64,000 nucleotides of DNA from Todiramphus chloris collaris (Eukaryota; Chordata; Aves; Coraciiformes; Alcedinidae): positions 2,927,519-2,991,518 of the forward strand of contig JANVCC010000071.1 of the NCBI GenBank assembly GCA_025345505.1, in the 5' to 3' direction. Made by a program: the position numbers and the translations under genes. Below the pieces are notes generated by a model, which ran no database searches, was not told the origin of the DNA, and saw nothing but the letters and a program-made list of their open reading frames with translations. The stretch's first letter is position 1, and every line of letters begins with the position of its first letter. Of this stretch, positions 62,501 through 64,000 are shown piece after piece.

Positions 62501-64000
62501 CCAGGGCCGTCCAGTGCCAGCCAGTGGGGAAGCAGGATCATGCCAAGTGCTGCCAATGGCTGGGCAGGTCAGCCCCCTCCGACCTGGCAGCAAGGATACG
62601 GCCCTCAAGGTACAGCTTTAGTCATCTGTGGGGTGCTGAGGGGGCTGGGGCTGTGCAGCTGGAGAAGAGCAGCCTGAGAGGGGAGCTAAGCAATGCTGAG
62701 CAAGAGCTGAAGGGCCCTGGGGGGCAAGAGGATGGGGCCAGACTCTGCTCGGTGTCAGTGGAGGGCAGCAAAGCTGGTCCAGGGACTGGAGAAGAGATCG
62801 TATGAGGAGCGTTGGAAGGAGCTGGGCCTGTTTAGTTTGAGGAAGAGGAGGCTGAGGGGAGACCTCATCGCTCTCTACAGCTCCCTGAAAGGACAGTGTA
62901 GAGAGGCTGGTGCTGGGCTCTGCTCTCAGGTCATTAGGGACAGAACCAGACACTAGGGAAAAATTCTTCATGGAAAGGGTAGTGAAATATTGGAATGGGC
63001 TGCCCAGGGAGGTGGGGGAGTCCCCATCCCTGGATGTGTTTCAGCATCACTTGGATGTGGTGTTGGGGGACATGGTCTAGGGGTGAACTTGTAGAGTAGG
63101 GCTAATGGTTGGACACGATGATCCCAAGGGGCTTTTCCAACCTGAATGATTCTCTAATTCTGTGTCCAGCAACAGGATGAGGGGCAATGGACACAACTGG
63201 AGCCCAGGAGGTTCCAGCTGAGCAGGAGGAGAAAGTTCTTTGGTGTGAGGGTGTGGGAGCCTGTGCCAGGCTGCCCAGAGAGGCTGTGGAGTCTCCTTCT
63301 CTGGAGAGATCCCAACCCCCCCTGGACACTGCGCTGCTGGGCCCCTGCTCTGGGTGCCCCTGCTGGATGGAGCAGGGGGGTGGTACCAGATGCTCCCCAG
63401 AGCTCCCTTCCAAACTCCCACCATCCTGGGATTCTGGTACCTCCCAGTTGCTGTCACTTTTTGTACTTTTCCCAATAAACCTAGGGGAGTCAGAGGGCTG
63501 TGTGGAGACCGGTGTGTCCCAGGCAGTGCTTCCCTGCTGGCTTTGGTCCTGCCTCTCCCCAGGCAGGACTGTTGTGCTTTTCCATTGTGTGGAGAAGGTG
63601 CTGGGGAAGCTCAGCAGCTCAAGCCTTCAGACTGTGCTCTGTGTGACTCCCTGATGAAAAATGTATCGGAAGAATTTTATACAGGTTCCCAAGGATGAGG
63701 CGGTTTCGAAGGAAGCTACAAGTAAATTTGAAAGGACTGAGAGAAAAACAGATGGGTCTTGTCTTTGGGTTTTACTGCTTAATGTAGCCTGGAAAAATGA
63801 GCAGCCCTGGGGCTGGCAGTGGAGCAGGGGAACGCTCGCTGTGTATCCTTCTCTTGAGTTAGCTCAGAGCCTTCAGGGCTGGAAGGAGCAGCTGTGTGTT
63901 TTGGGTTCGGTGGCTGTAACACAAACAACTCCCCCCTCACTTCCCCAAGATTCTGAAGACAAGATAAATACCCCGAGTTCATCCAGAGACAGTTGTGATA
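44578..64000 (+). CDS. DAZAP1: DAZ-associated protein 1, coding exons 1-8, 3' part outside window
   Basis: An hnRNP-like protein with two RRMs that binds RNA and regulates splicing and translation, important in germ cells. Coding exons seen: 44578-44609, 49778-49818, 50257-50423, 50753-50818, 52146-52256, 54471-54519, 58985-59067, 62456-62609; 703 nt, all joints in frame, ending with an open G phase at 62609. RRM1: RNP2 LFVGGL (13-18) and RNP1 [11 protein letters not shown]2: RNP2 IFVGGI (116-121) and RNP1 RGFGFITF, split across exons 6 and 7. Exon 8 gives [11 protein letters not shown] and the start of the proline/glutamine-rich region ([14 protein letters not shown]). The rest of the Pro-rich tail and stop lie beyond 64000. 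Exon 5 has a TAGCAG tandem acceptor (52143-52148), so Gln103 may be optional. Near-identity to mammalian DAZAP1 makes the call secure. Confidence 0.96.
44610..49777 (+). other. DAZAP1 intron 1
   Basis: 5.2 kb. Its first 700 bases belong to the CpG island (with a GTC repeat at about 44809-44826). The remainder shows no exon, no recognised repeat and no small RNA I could identify. Confidence 0.65.
51274..51470 (+). repeat. 34-bp tandem array inside CR1
   Basis: Units of 34 bp (GTGAGAGATTGGAATGGGCT followed by GCCCAGGGAGGTGG) repeat at least five times on the two sides of a 10-N gap. True copy number is unknown because the gap lies inside the array. Confidence 0.93.
51412..51421. other. Assembly gap (10 N)
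   Basis: The only ambiguous bases in the window. They lie inside the 34-bp array, so they most likely mark unresolved copies rather than a true 10-base gap. Confidence 0.95.
52257..54470 (+). other. DAZAP1 intron 5
   Basis: 2.2 kb with a directly duplicated 24-bp unit (52886-52933). No exon or mobile element recognised elsewhere in it. Confidence 0.6.
52886..52933 (+). repeat. 24-bp direct duplication
   Basis: Two adjacent identical copies of TAAACTACTCAATCCAGCTG followed by TGAA. A recent local duplication. Confidence 0.9.
54520..58984 (+). other. DAZAP1 intron 6
   Basis: 4.5 kb separating the two halves of RRM2. It holds low-complexity T runs (54758-54800), a complex AT-rich stretch (55150-56000) that looks like conserved intronic sequence, complementary segments (see findings) and a hAT-like element at 58061-58358. 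No in-frame extra exon recognised. Confidence 0.6.
58061..58358. mobile_element. hAT/Charlie-like nonautonomous DNA transposon
   Basis: A 298-bp segment bounded by CAGTGGTTCTCAA (58061-58073) and TTGAGAACCTCTG (58346-58358), terminal inverted repeats matching at 12 of 13 positions and of the form typical of hAT-Charlie elements. It encodes no transposase. The flanking 8 bp (CCTAAGCG and ATCTAGGT) do not match well, so the insertion is probably old. Confidence 0.75.
59068..62455 (+). other. DAZAP1 intron 7
   Basis: 3.4 kb. A GC-richer first part (59100-59450), a 17-base G run near 60961-60977, and AT-rich sequence with A/T homopolymers (61370-62340). No exon, RNA gene or mobile element recognised. 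Confidence 0.6.
62640..63420 (+). mobile_element. Nested CR1: subfamily B inserted into subfamily A
   Basis: The outer copy (about 62640-62756 and 63166-63420) matches the CR1 at 25990-26403. It breaks off after ACTCTGCTCGGTGTC and resumes at TGTCCAGCAACAGG. The inner piece (about 62757-63165) matches the CR1 at 51000-51615 and ends with the terminal octamers ATTCTCTAATTCTG. Both lie in plus orientation in DAZAP1 intron 8. Confidence 0.9.
63421..64000 (+). other. DAZAP1 intron 8, right end of window
   Basis: No further DAZAP1 exon or repeat recognised up to the window edge. An AATAAA at about 63473 is intronic and follows the CR1. Confidence 0.5.

Noticed and set aside
62610-64000. Search for the next DAZAP1 exon
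   Set aside because: No sequence encoding the expected Met-Trp-Val-Pro start of the Pro-rich tail with a splice acceptor was found; the stretch is CR1 and unique intron.

Overview
The window is avian nuclear DNA, most likely from a small, GC-rich microchromosome. The evidence is vertebrate GT-AG introns that are mostly short, CpG-island promoters, GC-rich minisatellites, and several CR1 non-LTR retrotransposon tails ending in the ATTCTRTG-type octamer typical of birds. Four genes occur in the order PWWP3A (MUM1), NDUFS7, GAMT (minus strand), DAZAP1. This is the order known from human 19p13.3, whose bird counterpart is normally chromosome 28. Species cannot be fixed from the sequence alone.

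Layout. Positions 1-14750 hold no gene I can recognise. They are GC-rich DNA with several minisatellites (28-bp, 33-bp, 11-bp and 10-bp units) and short AT-richer islands that look like candidate conserved regulatory elements. In human, EFNA2 lies upstream of PWWP3A, so this may be its flank, but no ephrin exon is visible. A CpG island at about 14750-15600 leads into a complete 11-coding-exon kinase gene of the CaMKIV type (16123-23816), with a long 3' UTR to a poly(A) signal at 25934. PWWP3A follows (13 coding exons, 27787-34428). Next come a divergent pair of tRNA genes (Phe-GAA on minus, Asn-GTT on plus), then NDUFS7 (8 coding exons, 36091-39659). GAMT runs convergently (6 exons, 43441 down to 40658) and is head to head with DAZAP1, which starts at 44578. 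Only DAZAP1 coding exons 1-8 (both RRM domains) are inside the window; the proline-rich C-terminal part lies beyond 64000.

How the genes relate. This is a syntenic neighbourhood, not a pathway. PWWP3A is a chromatin and DNA-damage protein, NDUFS7 a mitochondrial complex I subunit, GAMT makes creatine, and DAZAP1 is an RNA-binding splicing and translation factor. The most interesting item is the CaMKIV-type gene. As far as I know, human has no such gene between EFNA2 and PWWP3A. CAMK4 lies near EFNA5 on human 5q21-22, so this locus looks like an ohnolog of CAMK4 kept in birds. It retains all catalytic residues and the calmodulin-binding segment but lacks the acidic tail of CaMKIV.

Transposable elements include CR1 copies near 26010, 27930, 37212, 38690, 41811, 50915 and 62640. 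One is a nested CR1-in-CR1 insertion. Another has expanded internally into a 34-bp tandem array that contains the only assembly gap (N, 51412-51421). A 298-bp hAT/Charlie-like element sits in DAZAP1 intron 6. Exon borders were placed by hand from splice consensus, reading-frame continuity and recalled family sequence; no database search was run.
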